Shown one piece after another: positions 30,974-39,175 of a stretch of 64,000 nt of DNA. Location: assembly GCF_022878925.1 (NCBI RefSeq), contig NZ_CP084626.1, forward strand, positions 2,418,001 to 2,482,000. Direction: 5' to 3'. The DNA is from Caballeronia sp. TF1N1. GTDB taxonomy: Bacteria > Pseudomonadota > Gammaproteobacteria > Burkholderiales > Burkholderiaceae. Positions within the stretch are counted from its first letter, which is position 1. Each line of letters opens with the position of its first letter. Both the position numbers and the translations under genes were made by a program. The notes beneath the pieces were generated by a model. It had not been told where the DNA came from and ran no database searches. It worked only from the letters and a program-made list of their open reading frames with translations.

Positions 30974-31753
30974 TCAGTCGTGGTAGAGCGCAGAGCGCCC
31001 GCCATCGATCGTGATGCAACTCGCGTTGATGAACGGCGCCTCGTCGGATGCGAGGAACACCGCCGTCATCGCCACTTCTTGCGGCTGGCCGATACGCTTC
31101 ATCGGCTGCAAATCCAGTGTGGCCTGACGCGCGACCTGTGGATCGGGCTGGCCGTTCCACCAGTCGAGCGTCAGTTGCGTTTCGATATAACCCGGCGCGA
31201 TGGCATTCACGCGCACGTTGTTCGGCGCGTATTCGATGCCGAGCGCGCGCGTCAGTCCGATCACGCCGTGCTTGGCCACCGGATACGGAAAGCAGCCGGG
31301 GATGATCTTGAACGAATGCGTCGAGGCAATATTCACGATGCTGCCCGCGCCGCGCTCGACCATGCCGGGCAGCGCCGCGCGGCAGCCGTTCCAGACGCCG
31401 TCGAGATCGACGGCGAAGCAGCGCCGCCAGTCTTCGTCGGTCATCGTGAGCGGGTCGCAGAACACGTTGATGCCCGCGTTGTTCACGAGCACGTCGAGCG
31501 GGCCGAACGCGCTTTCGGTTTGCGCGACCGCTTCCTTCACCGATGCGCTTTGGGTCACGTCCGTGCCGATCGCGACGACGCGCGTCGAATTCGCTTCCTT
31601 CGCGATGCGTTCAGCCGTCGCTTGCGCCGTCTCGATATCGAGTTCCGCGAGCGCGACCGCAGCGCCCTCGCGCGCAAACGCCAGCGCGATCGCCGCACCG
31701 ATGCCGCGCCCGGCGCCCGTGATCATCGCGACCTTGCCGGCGAGGCGGTTCAT
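30974..31753 (-). CDS. SDR family oxidoreductase
   Basis: This 259-residue classical short-chain dehydrogenase has TGAGRGIG (12-19), an acidic AELD after the second strand (NAD preference likely), NNAG (91-94), Ser144 in NIASTHS, and Tyr157/Lys161 in PYPVAKHG. Its ATG overlaps the stop of dgoA (ATGA), so translation is coupled. The role in the pathway is unclear: a sugar 1-dehydrogenase acting on a second sugar, or an enzyme acting on a keto-deoxy intermediate, are both possible. The operon contains another SDR gene next to the lactonase gene, and the two differ clearly in sequence. Confidence 0.85.
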   Translation of the reverse strand: MNRLAGKVAMITGAGRGIGAAIALAFAREGAAVALAELDIETAQATAERIAKEANSTRVVAIGTDVTQSASVKEAVAQTESAFGPLDVLVNNAGINVFCDPLTMTDEDWRRCFAVDLDGVWNGCRAALPGMVERGAGSIVNIASTHSFKIIPGCFPYPVAKHGVIGLTRALGIEYAPNNVRVNAIAPGYIETQLTLDWWNGQPDPQVARQATLDLQPMKRIGQPQEVAMTAVFLASDEAPFINASCITIDGGRSALYHD

Positions 31754-32436
31754 TGCTTCTCGCCCCGTGTGGAATGCGCGACCGCTAGTCCGTCGATGAA
31801 CGCTTTCGCATGCGATGCCGTCGCCGTTTCGCTCTGCCCCGGCTTGTACAGCGCCGAGCCGAGACCGAAGCCGTTCGCGCCCGCGCTGATAAACGGCCCC
31901 ATGTTGTCCGGCGCGACGCCGCCCACCGGCACCAGCGGCACTTCCTTCGCGATCACCGCGCGCCACGCCTTCACGACATGCGCGCCGAGTTGTTCGGCGG
32001 GGAACATCTTCAATACGTCCGCGCCGTTCTTGAGCGCGAGGAACGCTTCGTTCGGCGTTGCCACGCCCGGCGCGCAGGCGAGCCCCTGCGCTTTCGCCGC
32101 GCGCACGACATCGGCGTCGCTGTGCGGCATCACGATCAGTTCGCCGCCTGCCGCGCGCACGCTGTCGACGTAACTCGCATGCAGCACCGTGCCCGCGCCG
32201 ACGATGGCATCGGCGGGCAGCGCCTGGCGGATCGCCGCGATGCTGTCGAACGGCTGCGGCGAATTGAGCGGCACTTCGATGATGCGAAAGCCCGCTTCAT
32301 ACAGCGCGCGGCCGTGCGCCTCGGCTTCCTCGGGCGTGATGCCCCGCAGGATCGCGATCAGCGGACACGCGGCGAACGCTTTCGCGAGGCCGCCGTGCAT
32401 GCCGTAAGGCGCGGGTAGATTGATGGGCGGTTGCAT
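31750..32436 (-). CDS. dgoA: 2-dehydro-3-deoxy-6-phosphogalactonate aldolase
   Basis: DgoA splits 2-dehydro-3-deoxy-6-phosphogalactonate to pyruvate and glyceraldehyde-3-phosphate. The 228-residue protein is a KDPG/KDPGal class I aldolase: the Schiff-base Lys143 is in GADVLKMFPAEQLG, and Glu54 in RIIEVPLNSP. ILRGITPEEAE and VGAGTV are typical. NSPQPFDSI matches the galactonate branch better than the Entner-Doudoroff (KDPG) branch. AAAGGAG lies eight bases before the ATG. It follows dgoK by 18 bases and overlaps the next SDR gene. Confidence 0.92.
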   Translation of the reverse strand: MQPPINLPAPYGMHGGLAKAFAACPLIAILRGITPEEAEAHGRALYEAGFRIIEVPLNSPQPFDSIAAIRQALPADAIVGAGTVLHASYVDSVRAAGGELIVMPHSDADVVRAAKAQGLACAPGVATPNEAFLALKNGADVLKMFPAEQLGAHVVKAWRAVIAKEVPLVPVGGVAPDNMGPFISAGANGFGLGSALYKPGQSETATASHAKAFIDGLAVAHSTRGEKQ

Positions 32437-32454
32437 TCGTTTCTCCTTTCCGTG

Positions 32455-33417
32455 TCACATGCGCGCGGGCTTGGCGATCAACCCGGCCTGCAATGCGATT
32501 CGATAAAGCCCGGATTCGGTCGCTTGCGCCACCGTCTGCGCGTCGTTGCATCCGTATTGCGCGAGGGCCGCGCGATAGCGGTCGCACAGCGCATCGTTGC
32601 CGATCAGACGCAACGTCTTGCCGGCGAGCGTCGCGTTCTCGCGCGCCAGCACTTCGTTCAGGCCGCGCAGTTCATGGCCGATCAAAAGTCCCGACAGATA
32701 ATCCGGCTGCTCGGCCGCCGTGAGCTGACCGGTCAGTCCGAGTGTGCGCGTGCTGAAGATCGTCGCCAGAAGGCCGGCATGACCGGCATCGCGCGCGGTA
32801 TCGACGCCTCTCAGAAACGCCGCGCTATCCGGCTTCGCGTCCTGCTCCATCGTGCGGCCGAGGATGGTGTGATCGCGCAGTGCGCCGAAGGTCTCGCCCG
32901 TCATGAACGTATAGAAGCGTTCGATCCGTCCCGCTTGCACGAATGCCCACTTGGCATGCGTGCCCGGCAGACCGATGAGCGCGCCACTCGCCGTGTTCAG
33001 CGACGCATCGCTCGCGAGTGCGCCGAAAATCTGCGTCTCCTCGCCGCGCATCACGTTCGGCAGCGTGCCGCGTTCGAGCACGCCCGGCACGACATGAACG
33101 GTCGCGCCCCGCGCCGCCTTTACCGTGACGATGCCCGCGACGAGCGCGTCGGCATCGGCGGGCGTTTCGACGTAAGGCGCCTCCATCCAACCCTGCGCGC
33201 TGCCGACCATGCCCGCCGCGATGACGGGTAGTTGCGCATTTGCGCTCAGCCAAGCGCCGCAGGTTTCCTCGAAAGCCTGATCGAAGCCGCCAGCGGGCAG
33301 CTTCATGATTCCCGCCGACGAAGCGCGCGTGTCGAGCGCGGCGCCTGCGGCATCGAGCAGATAAGCGCGCAGGGACGTCGTGCCCCAGTCGAGCGCGATC
33401 AGAACGGGCGCGCTCAT
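32455..33417 (-). CDS. dgoK: 2-dehydro-3-deoxygalactonokinase
   Basis: DgoK phosphorylates 2-dehydro-3-deoxygalactonate with ATP, supplying the DgoA substrate. The 320-residue protein starts with the ASKHA-type phosphate-binding segment ALDWGTTSLRAYLLD, followed by GMVGSAQGWMEAPYV, MRGEETQIFG and LPGTHAKWAFVQ, all typical of the DgoK family. The ATG overlaps the iclR stop (ATGA). A coupled kinase and aldolase pair such as this defines the lower part of the De Ley-Doudoroff galactose route. Confidence 0.93.
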   Translation of the reverse strand: MSAPVLIALDWGTTSLRAYLLDAAGAALDTRASSAGIMKLPAGGFDQAFEETCGAWLSANAQLPVIAAGMVGSAQGWMEAPYVETPADADALVAGIVTVKAARGATVHVVPGVLERGTLPNVMRGEETQIFGALASDASLNTASGALIGLPGTHAKWAFVQAGRIERFYTFMTGETFGALRDHTILGRTMEQDAKPDSAAFLRGVDTARDAGHAGLLATIFSTRTLGLTGQLTAAEQPDYLSGLLIGHELRGLNEVLARENATLAGKTLRLIGNDALCDRYRAALAQYGCNDAQTVAQATESGLYRIALQAGLIAKPARM

Positions 33418-34358
33418 CGCTTGATCCTGCGGTTGGCTTGCGGCGCGCGCCAGCCGAGTTCCTCGGAGATCGCGCGCGCTTCGCGCTGCACGACCGGAAT
33501 CAGTTCTTCCATGCGTTCGTGGGGCATATAGGGAATCGTGCTCGCCACCGAAAGCGCCGCGACGATCGCACCCGACGCATCGCGCACGGGCGCCGCCACG
33601 CAGCGGATCGACGCCTCGTTCTCTTCGAGATCGAAGGTGAAGCCACCTTGCGAATAGCGTGTCATGCGCTGCAAAAACGTGTCCATGTCCGGCCGGTTCT
33701 CCGGCTTGAAACTCGTGCGGGCGAGCGCGCGCAGCGATGCATCGAGCAGCTTCTTCCAGACGTTGGCTTCGAGGTCGAGCATCATTGCCTTGCCGATTCC
33801 CGTCGATGCCAGCGGCATGCGATGCCCCACGCGCGAGCGCATTTCCAACCCGCGCGTGCCCGGAATCTTGTCGATGTAGAGCACGTCGTCGCCGTCGCGC
33901 ACGCCGAGGTGAATGGTGTCGTGCGTGTGTTCCGCAAGCGACTGCAAATGCGGACGCGCGACCGCCGTGAGCGGCATCTGTTCGAGCGCGATGGTGCCGA
34001 GTTCGATCAGTTTCGGCCCGAGCAGATAGCCGCCCTGCACTTGCCGGAGATAACGCGCCTGCACGAGCGAACTCACGAGCCGATGCGTCGTGCTGCGCGT
34101 GGTGCCGAGCGCCGCGCCGAACGAGCGCAGATCGCGCGCGCCGTTGGCGGCGGCTTCGAGAATCGCGAGGCCGCGCAAAAGCGTTTGCGTGCCTGCCTGT
34201 TGCGGCGTGATGTCGACGAGCGCGCTCGGCAGCGCGAAGGCGTCCGGATCGCGCCGATGATGGCCGTTGCTTTTCTTGTCGGCGCCGTCGTTCATGGCGT
34301 TGGCCGACATATCGCGCACGTTCGGCGCGGTGGATTCGGTTTGTTCGATTTTGGTCAT
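33414..34358 (-). CDS. IclR family transcriptional regulator of the sugar operon
   Basis: This 314-residue regulator has a polar N-terminal extension (about 1-50), an IclR-type winged helix (about 55-115, with LLRGLAILEAAANGARDLRSFGAALGTTRSTTHRLVSSLV) and the C-terminal effector domain (about 130-305, with LHLGVRDG-like IHLGVRDGDDVLYIDK and GHRMPLASTGIGKAMM). The ATG at 34358 has GAGGAA upstream. As first gene of the operon, overlapping dgoK, it is likely autoregulated together with the catabolic genes. A 7+9+7 inverted repeat abutting the -35 of the operon promoter (34627-34649) is the likely binding site. The effector may be the sugar acid or its keto-deoxy derivative. Confidence 0.9.
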   Translation of the reverse strand: MTKIEQTESTAPNVRDMSANAMNDGADKKSNGHHRRDPDAFALPSALVDITPQQAGTQTLLRGLAILEAAANGARDLRSFGAALGTTRSTTHRLVSSLVQARYLRQVQGGYLLGPKLIELGTIALEQMPLTAVARPHLQSLAEHTHDTIHLGVRDGDDVLYIDKIPGTRGLEMRSRVGHRMPLASTGIGKAMMLDLEANVWKKLLDASLRALARTSFKPENRPDMDTFLQRMTRYSQGGFTFDLEENEASIRCVAAPVRDASGAIVAALSVASTIPYMPHERMEELIPVVQREARAISEELGWRAPQANRRIKR

Positions 34359-34596
34359 GCCGCTCGTTCCTCGATGAACACGACGCGCGTCATGCGAAGC
34401 GTGCAAGCTGGACGGCGCGCGCGGCACGAGCCCAAGCGCCCGCCGAAGCGATGACGAATCCGAAAGATGAGGCGCGTGACGCGACCTGCGAACGCGGGCA
34501 GGCGATCGATTGCATGACTTGTCTCCGTTGTTCTGGATATTCTTCGTCGCGCCCGTCTCGGATGACTGACGCGTGTGCTTTTTATGCTGTGGTCGG

Positions 34597-34626
34597 ATTG
34601 TAGTTCCGCCTATCTCGATAATTCAA
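34597..34626 (-). promoter_or_regulatory. Promoter of the sugar operon
   Basis: On the minus strand TTGAAT (34621-34626) and TACAAT (34597-34602) are 18 bases apart. The predicted start is near 34590, leaving a leader of about 230 bases before the iclR ATG. Confidence 0.5.
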
Positions 34627-34649
34627 TATGTGATCGCACTGTTCACATA
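34627..34649. promoter_or_regulatory. Candidate operator for the IclR-type regulator
   Basis: TATGTGA and TCACATA form a perfect inverted repeat with a nine-base spacer. It lies exactly upstream of the -35 of the operon promoter. It looks CRP-like (TGTGA/TCACA), but CRP needs a six-base spacer, so an IclR-family or other dimeric regulator is more likely. Confidence 0.5.
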
Positions 34650-34690
34650 ATGGGAGTAAAGCTGACGGCCGACAGCCTTTTGCAAACAAA

Positions 34691-34714
34691 AAAGCCCTGA
34701 CAAATCAGGGCTTT
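34691..34714 (-). terminator. mtgA terminator
   Basis: AAAGCCCTGA pairs perfectly with TCAGGGCTTT around CAAA, followed on the minus strand by six T. It lies 28 bases after the mtgA stop. Confidence 0.85.
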
Positions 34715-34741
34715 AACTAGTTTAGCGCCGCTAGCTAAATT

Positions 34742-35494
34742 TCACTCGGGCAACTCGGCCGCGCCCATTCGCCGCGCGATTACGTTGGCGCGCCTGGTCA
34801 GATACGGCGTCGCGCGGTGATCGTCGAAGTATTTCGGACGCGGCAGCATGACGGCAAGCCGTGCGCTTTGCGACGCGGACAGCTTTGCCGCTGTCGTCTT
34901 GTAGTAATACTGGGCCGCCGCCTGCGCGCCGTAGACGCCATTACCCCACTCAACCGAATTGAGATAAATCTCGAAGATGCGCTGCTTGTCCATCAAAAGC
35001 TCGAGCATCGACGTGATGACGAGTTCCTCGGCCTTGCGGATATAGCTTTTCTCGCGCGACAAGAACAGATTCCGCGCGAGTTGCTGCGAAATGGTCGAAC
35101 CGCCCGCGACGATCTTTCCGCGCGCCTTGTTCTTTTCCCACGCTTGCAAGATGGCGTCGGTTTCGTAGCCGTTGTTATTGACGAAGTTGGAGTCTTCCGA
35201 CGCGATGATCGCGCGCTTCAGATTGCGCGAAATCTGGTCGTACGGAACCCACGTGCGTTGCAGTTCGATGCCAGGACGCTCTTTCGCGAGGGTCCAGGCG
35301 TCGGCGCGCATGAAGGCCGTCGCGCCGGGATTTACCACGGTCCAGACCGCGATCTGCGCGAAGAAGTAGAGCTGCGTCGCGAGCGCGGCGATAACCAGTA
35401 CCGACACGCCATAACCGATCCAGCGCGCGGGACCGAGCCGCACCCCGCGCCGCTGCCGCGTGCGCGTGTGCTCGGAAATGGGTGCGGTCGTCAT
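34742..35494 (-). CDS. mtgA: Monofunctional biosynthetic peptidoglycan transglycosylase
   Basis: MtgA polymerises lipid II into glycan strands at the inner membrane (family GT51). The 250-residue protein has one N-terminal membrane helix (about 27-50) and then the GT51 domain. Catalytic Glu100 is in [15 protein letters not shown], and [21 protein letters not shown], with [14 protein letters not shown] after it, is the classic signature. The [24 protein letters not shown] segment is also typical. Its start overlaps the aroE stop by one base (TGATG), the common aroE-mtgA pairing of betaproteobacteria. A strong terminator follows. Confidence 0.96.
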   Translation of the reverse strand: MTTAPISEHTRTRQRRGVRLGPARWIGYGVSVLVIAALATQLYFFAQIAVWTVVNPGATAFMRADAWTLAKERPGIELQRTWVPYDQISRNLKRAIIASEDSNFVNNNGYETDAILQAWEKNKARGKIVAGGSTISQQLARNLFLSREKSYIRKAEELVITSMLELLMDKQRIFEIYLNSVEWGNGVYGAQAAAQYYYKTTAAKLSASQSARLAVMLPRPKYFDDHRATPYLTRRANVIARRMGAAELPE

Positions 35495-36342
35495 CAGACT
35501 TTGGCTGCGAGCACCTGGCGCAGCTCGCGCAATACCGCGCCGCCGTCCGGGCGCACGCCGCGCCAGATGAAGAACGATTCGGCCGCCTGTTCGACGAGCA
35601 TGCCGAGGCCATCCGCCGCGCGCGCCTGAAGGCGTTCGGCGTGCTGCATGAACACGGTTGGCTTCGCGCTGTACATCATGTCGTAGGCGAGCGTGCCGGC
35701 GCCGAACGCGGCGGCGTCGCAGTCGGGCAAGGCGGCGTCGAGACTGCCCGCGGTCGCGTTGACGATGACGTCGTAGCGCCCTTCTTCCGCGCTCTTCGCG
35801 CTGCCGCCCGCAAACCGCACGTTCGACGCGAGCGCGGCTTCCGCGAACTGATCGACCAGTTGCAGCGCCTTCTCAGCCGTGCGATTCACGATGGTGAGCG
35901 CCGCCGGCGAGCGATCGAAGATAGGCAGCACGACGCCGCGCGCCGCGCCGCCCGCGCCGAGCAGCAACACGCGCTTGCCCGTGAGGCTCACGCCGAGATT
36001 CACTTCGATGTCGCGCACGAGGCCGACGCCGTCCGTGTTGTCGCCGCGCACGCCATCCGCACCGAACGACAGCGTGTTGACCGCGCCCGCAGCGGCTGCG
36101 CGCGGCGAGAGTGTATTGGCGAAAGCGTGGGCGTCGAGTTTGAAGGGCACGGTCACGTTCATGCCGCGTCCGCCCGACGCCATGAACGTTCTGGCTTGCT
36201 CCTCGAAGCCGCCGAGCGGCCCAAGGATGCGTCCGTACTCGATAGGCTCGCCGGTCTGGATAGCGAATTTCGCGTGAATCCACGGCGATTTGCTGTGCTC
36301 GATCGGATTGCCGATCACCACGTATTGATCGCGTTGCGTCAT
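35494..36342 (-). CDS. aroE: Shikimate dehydrogenase
   Basis: AroE reduces 3-dehydroshikimate to shikimate with NADPH in aromatic amino acid synthesis. The 282-residue protein has the substrate-binding [19 protein letters not shown], catalytic Lys68 in [11 protein letters not shown] and Asp104 in [12 protein letters not shown], and the NADP-binding [15 protein letters not shown] with NRTAEKA after it. I chose the ATG at 36342 ([13 protein letters not shown]); the frame is open for 43 codons upstream, but these have unlike composition. It is located between the RNB ribonuclease gene and mtgA. Confidence 0.96.
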   Translation of the reverse strand: MTQRDQYVVIGNPIEHSKSPWIHAKFAIQTGEPIEYGRILGPLGGFEEQARTFMASGGRGMNVTVPFKLDAHAFANTLSPRAAAAGAVNTLSFGADGVRGDNTDGVGLVRDIEVNLGVSLTGKRVLLLGAGGAARGVVLPIFDRSPAALTIVNRTAEKALQLVDQFAEAALASNVRFAGGSAKSAEEGRYDVIVNATAGSLDAALPDCDAAAFGAGTLAYDMMYSAKPTVFMQHAERLQARAADGLGMLVEQAAESFFIWRGVRPDGGAVLRELRQVLAAKV

Positions 36343-36403
36343 CGCGCGCGTCCCGTGAGTTGGCGCGCGGCGTGCGCGCTCTGGATCATGCCGGCGCGCG
36401 GCA

Positions 36404-38494
36404 TCATTCCGCCCGCTCCGAAGACTCTTGCGATTCGCCTGCACCCTCGACTCCGTCGGCACCTTCGGCACCTTCGGCCGACGGCTCCGTCGCGGAGACT
36501 TCCGCCTGCGCTTCGGCTTCGCCTTCGGCGCTGAGATCGACGGTTTCGACGATCTCTTCCTCGGCTTCGTCTTCTTCCACCGGCGCGCTTTGCGTGGGCG
36601 CGTCGATCACGTGCAGCAGGCGGCACGACGCCTCGACGGTCAGTTCATCGATGGATACGACTTCGAGCATCAAACGCGTGCCGCGCGCATGCACGCCGAG
36701 TCCGGGCACATGCAGGATCAGCGGAATTTCTTCGAGACGCACCAGATCGTCCTTGATGACCGATGCTGGAACTTGCCGCTTGTTCTCCTGCTTGAGCCAG
36801 CGCAGACACCAGAAATACTCCATGCGGCGCTGATGATCGGCATAAGCGGTGTAGGTATCGTCGAAACCTTGCACCACGGCGAAGAGATCCGCGTCCTTCG
36901 GTTTGAACGGCGCGGCGAGCTTGGCCGTCACGCCATGCTGCACGCACGCGAGCAATTGCCACTGATTCACGAGATCGACATAACGGCGCAGCGGCGAGGT
37001 GCTCCACGCATATTGCGCGACGCCCAAGCCTTCGTGCGGCGCGGGCGTGGTCTGCATGCGCGTGCGCTTTGGACCGGGACCGCCGAAACCGCGCTGCGAT
37101 CGGTAGATGCCCGGTACGCCGTGATCGTTGAGAAACGCGCCCCACGACGAATTCGCGAGAATCGCCAGTTCGGCGACGATCAGATCGAGCGGCGAGCCAC
37201 GGCGGCGCGGCGTAATGGTGATGCGCTCGCCTTCGACATAGAAATTGAAGTCGTTGTTACGCTGCACTTCGCGCTTCAGACCGTAAGTGGCGCGCGCCTG
37301 CTGTCGCTTTTCGAAGAGCGCTTGAGCCAGCGGCCAGAGCACGGCAATGTCCGCCTTATGCGGATAATCGCCGCTGCCGTCCGCGAGCGTCTCTTCGGTG
37401 ACGTGTTCGTCGAGATGGTTGTGGCGCAGATTCGACTTCACGAATACACGTTCGGCGCGCGTTTCGGTGGCGACGATCTCCTGCGTCTCGCGATTCACGA
37501 TGATGTAAAGCGACAGCGCCGGGCGCAAGCCGCCTTCACCGAGCGTGAAAACATTGACGACGTCGTCGGGCAACATGGTGATCTTGTCGCCCGGCATGTA
37601 GACCGTGGACAGCCGGCCACGCGCAATGGCGTCGATCGCATCGCCCCGCGCGATGCCAAGCGCCGGCGCCGCAATGTGAATACCCACGCGCACGCGGCCA
37701 TCGGAGAGATGCTGGACGGAGAAGGCGTCGTCGATTTCGGTCGTCGTGACGTCGTCGATGGAGAATGCTTCGACATCCGCTTCGGGCAAGTCTTCCGGGA
37801 AAGGCGCGGGTTGCAGCGACGGAAAACCGACGCCGTGCGGAAAGAACTCCGACAGGAACTTCGCTTCGTGCAAGGCGCGCGCCGAGGCAATTCCGCCGCA
37901 TTCCAGCATGAGCCGCGCTTGCGAAATTCCGCGCGCGGCGGCGGCCGCTTCGAGCGCCTTGTACTCGATGGAGTTCTTGTCGGGCTTCGTAAGCAAACCG
38001 ATTGCCTTGCCCGCGAGCGCCTCGGGCAACTTGCCCGCCTTCAGTTCCTCTTCGTAGCCCGCTTGCACGAGCGCCTGCTGACGCTTGCGTTCGAGCCCGG
38101 CAAGCGCCATCTGCAATTGCTCTTGCGGCGCTCGCTGATACTGCCCGCGCCCCTTGCGGCGAAAGTACACCGGCGCGCCATGCATGCGCAGCACGAGCGC
38201 CGCGCGTTCGGCCGCGCCGAATTTGTCGCCGAAGTAATCCGCGCCGAGCGTGGCGAACGGAAATTCGTCGTCGGGCGCGCATTCCCACAGGAAGTCGAGA
38301 TCGATTTCCTGCGCGATGGCGTCGGCTTCCTGCATCAGCTCGCCCGCAGCGGGTTTATCGAATTCGATCAGCACGTCTTTCGCGCGCACTTTCGCACGCC
38401 GTCCGCCCGGCAATTCGACCTGGAAGGCATCGCCCTGTTTGGACAGCACCGATCCGGCCTTGAAACTACCCGATTCCTCGAAGAAAACGTTCAC
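36404..38494 (-). CDS. RNB-domain exoribonuclease (RNase II/R family)
   Basis: The protein (696 residues) is a 3'-to-5' hydrolytic exoribonuclease. The RNB catalytic domain (about 225-540) starts EAFSIDDVTTTEIDDAFSVQHL, where the Asp cluster binds the two metal ions, and includes VYMPGDKITMLP, with AWSTSPLRRYVDLVNQWQL near its end. The N-terminal part (1-200) differs from the cold-shock domains of E. coli RNase R, and no C-terminal basic tail is present. Instead the last 65 residues are an acidic Glu/Ala/Ser-rich tail. This is the betaproteobacterial RNase II-like form found beside aroE. The start MNVFFEESGSFKAG is clear. Confidence 0.92.
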   Translation of the reverse strand: MNVFFEESGSFKAGSVLSKQGDAFQVELPGGRRAKVRAKDVLIEFDKPAAGELMQEADAIAQEIDLDFLWECAPDDEFPFATLGADYFGDKFGAAERAALVLRMHGAPVYFRRKGRGQYQRAPQEQLQMALAGLERKRQQALVQAGYEEELKAGKLPEALAGKAIGLLTKPDKNSIEYKALEAAAAARGISQARLMLECGGIASARALHEAKFLSEFFPHGVGFPSLQPAPFPEDLPEADVEAFSIDDVTTTEIDDAFSVQHLSDGRVRVGIHIAAPALGIARGDAIDAIARGRLSTVYMPGDKITMLPDDVVNVFTLGEGGLRPALSLYIIVNRETQEIVATETRAERVFVKSNLRHNHLDEHVTEETLADGSGDYPHKADIAVLWPLAQALFEKRQQARATYGLKREVQRNNDFNFYVEGERITITPRRRGSPLDLIVAELAILANSSWGAFLNDHGVPGIYRSQRGFGGPGPKRTRMQTTPAPHEGLGVAQYAWSTSPLRRYVDLVNQWQLLACVQHGVTAKLAAPFKPKDADLFAVVQGFDDTYTAYADHQRRMEYFWCLRWLKQENKRQVPASVIKDDLVRLEEIPLILHVPGLGVHARGTRLMLEVVSIDELTVEASCRLLHVIDAPTQSAPVEEDEAEEEIVETVDLSAEGEAEAQAEVSATEPSAEGAEGADGVEGAGESQESSERAE

Positions 38495-38575
38495 TCAATA
38501 CTCTCGTAAAACGGTGGACCGGGTCGCGGCAAGCGCGCCGGCGGTTGAATGGGCTATGTCCTCGCGCCGCGCGTG

Positions 38576-39175
38576 TCACGCGGCCGCGGATGCGACGGCC
38601 GGCGGCGGTTCGCGTCCGCAGAACGCGAGCACGTCGTCCAGATAGTCGGGGAAGTCGCTGATGGCGTGATCGCCGCCTTCGATCAGCGTGGTGCGCACGC
38701 CGGGGTAGTGGGCGAGCATGGTGCGGTAATCGAGCACTTCGTCGCCGGTGGCCGCAATCAGATAGTAACGCTCGGCCTGCGTGATCTTCTCGACGGCGAG
38801 CGCGCGCAGTTCGTCCAGATGGCGCGGCAACACGGTGATGCTGCCGCCGCCATGCCACAACGGCTGTTCGCCGAGATAGTGGCTCAGATCGCGCTGCGGC
38901 ACCACGGCGGGATTGAGCAGCACGGCGCGCCAGCCGTGCTTTTCGGCGAGATACGTGGCGTAGAAACCGCCGAGCGAACTGCCGACCACGGTGATTTCTG
39001 CAGCGGATGTATTCGCGACGAGCGATTCCGCCAGTTCGATCGCTTCTTTCGGCGAGACGGGCAATACCGGACACTGCCATTCGCTCAGCCGCCCGAGGTC
39101 CGCCAGACGCGCACGCATGACGCGCGCCTTGAAAGATTGGGGCGAGGAGCGAAAGCCGTGCAGGTAGAGAATCAC
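38576..39175 (-). CDS. YqiA/YcfP-type alpha/beta hydrolase
   Basis: The 199-residue protein starts MILYLHGFRSSPQSFKA and has the nucleophile elbow VVGSSLGGFYA with Ser67, an acid residue in the GDEVLDYRT region and His in GGDHAISDFPDYL. This completes a Ser-Asp-His triad of the YqiA esterase family; YqiA of E. coli hydrolyses short-chain acyl esters in vitro. The physiological substrate is unknown. The ATG overlaps the mpl stop (ATGA). The gene lies between mpl and the RNB exoribonuclease gene. Confidence 0.88.
   Translation of the reverse strand: MILYLHGFRSSPQSFKARVMRARLADLGRLSEWQCPVLPVSPKEAIELAESLVANTSAAEITVVGSSLGGFYATYLAEKHGWRAVLLNPAVVPQRDLSHYLGEQPLWHGGGSITVLPRHLDELRALAVEKITQAERYYLIAATGDEVLDYRTMLAHYPGVRTTLIEGGDHAISDFPDYLDDVLAFCGREPPPAVASAAA

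Larger units (their letters stand above)
34359..34741. other. 383-base intergenic region between iclR and mtgA
   Basis: No gene. It holds the sugar operon promoter and operator (34597-34649) and the mtgA terminator (34691-34714). The part from 34359 to 34596 would be the leader of the operon mRNA; I see no conserved riboswitch in it. Confidence 0.5.

Noticed and set aside
34627..34649. CRP binding site
   Set aside because: Half-sites match TGTGA/TCACA but the spacer is nine bases instead of six.
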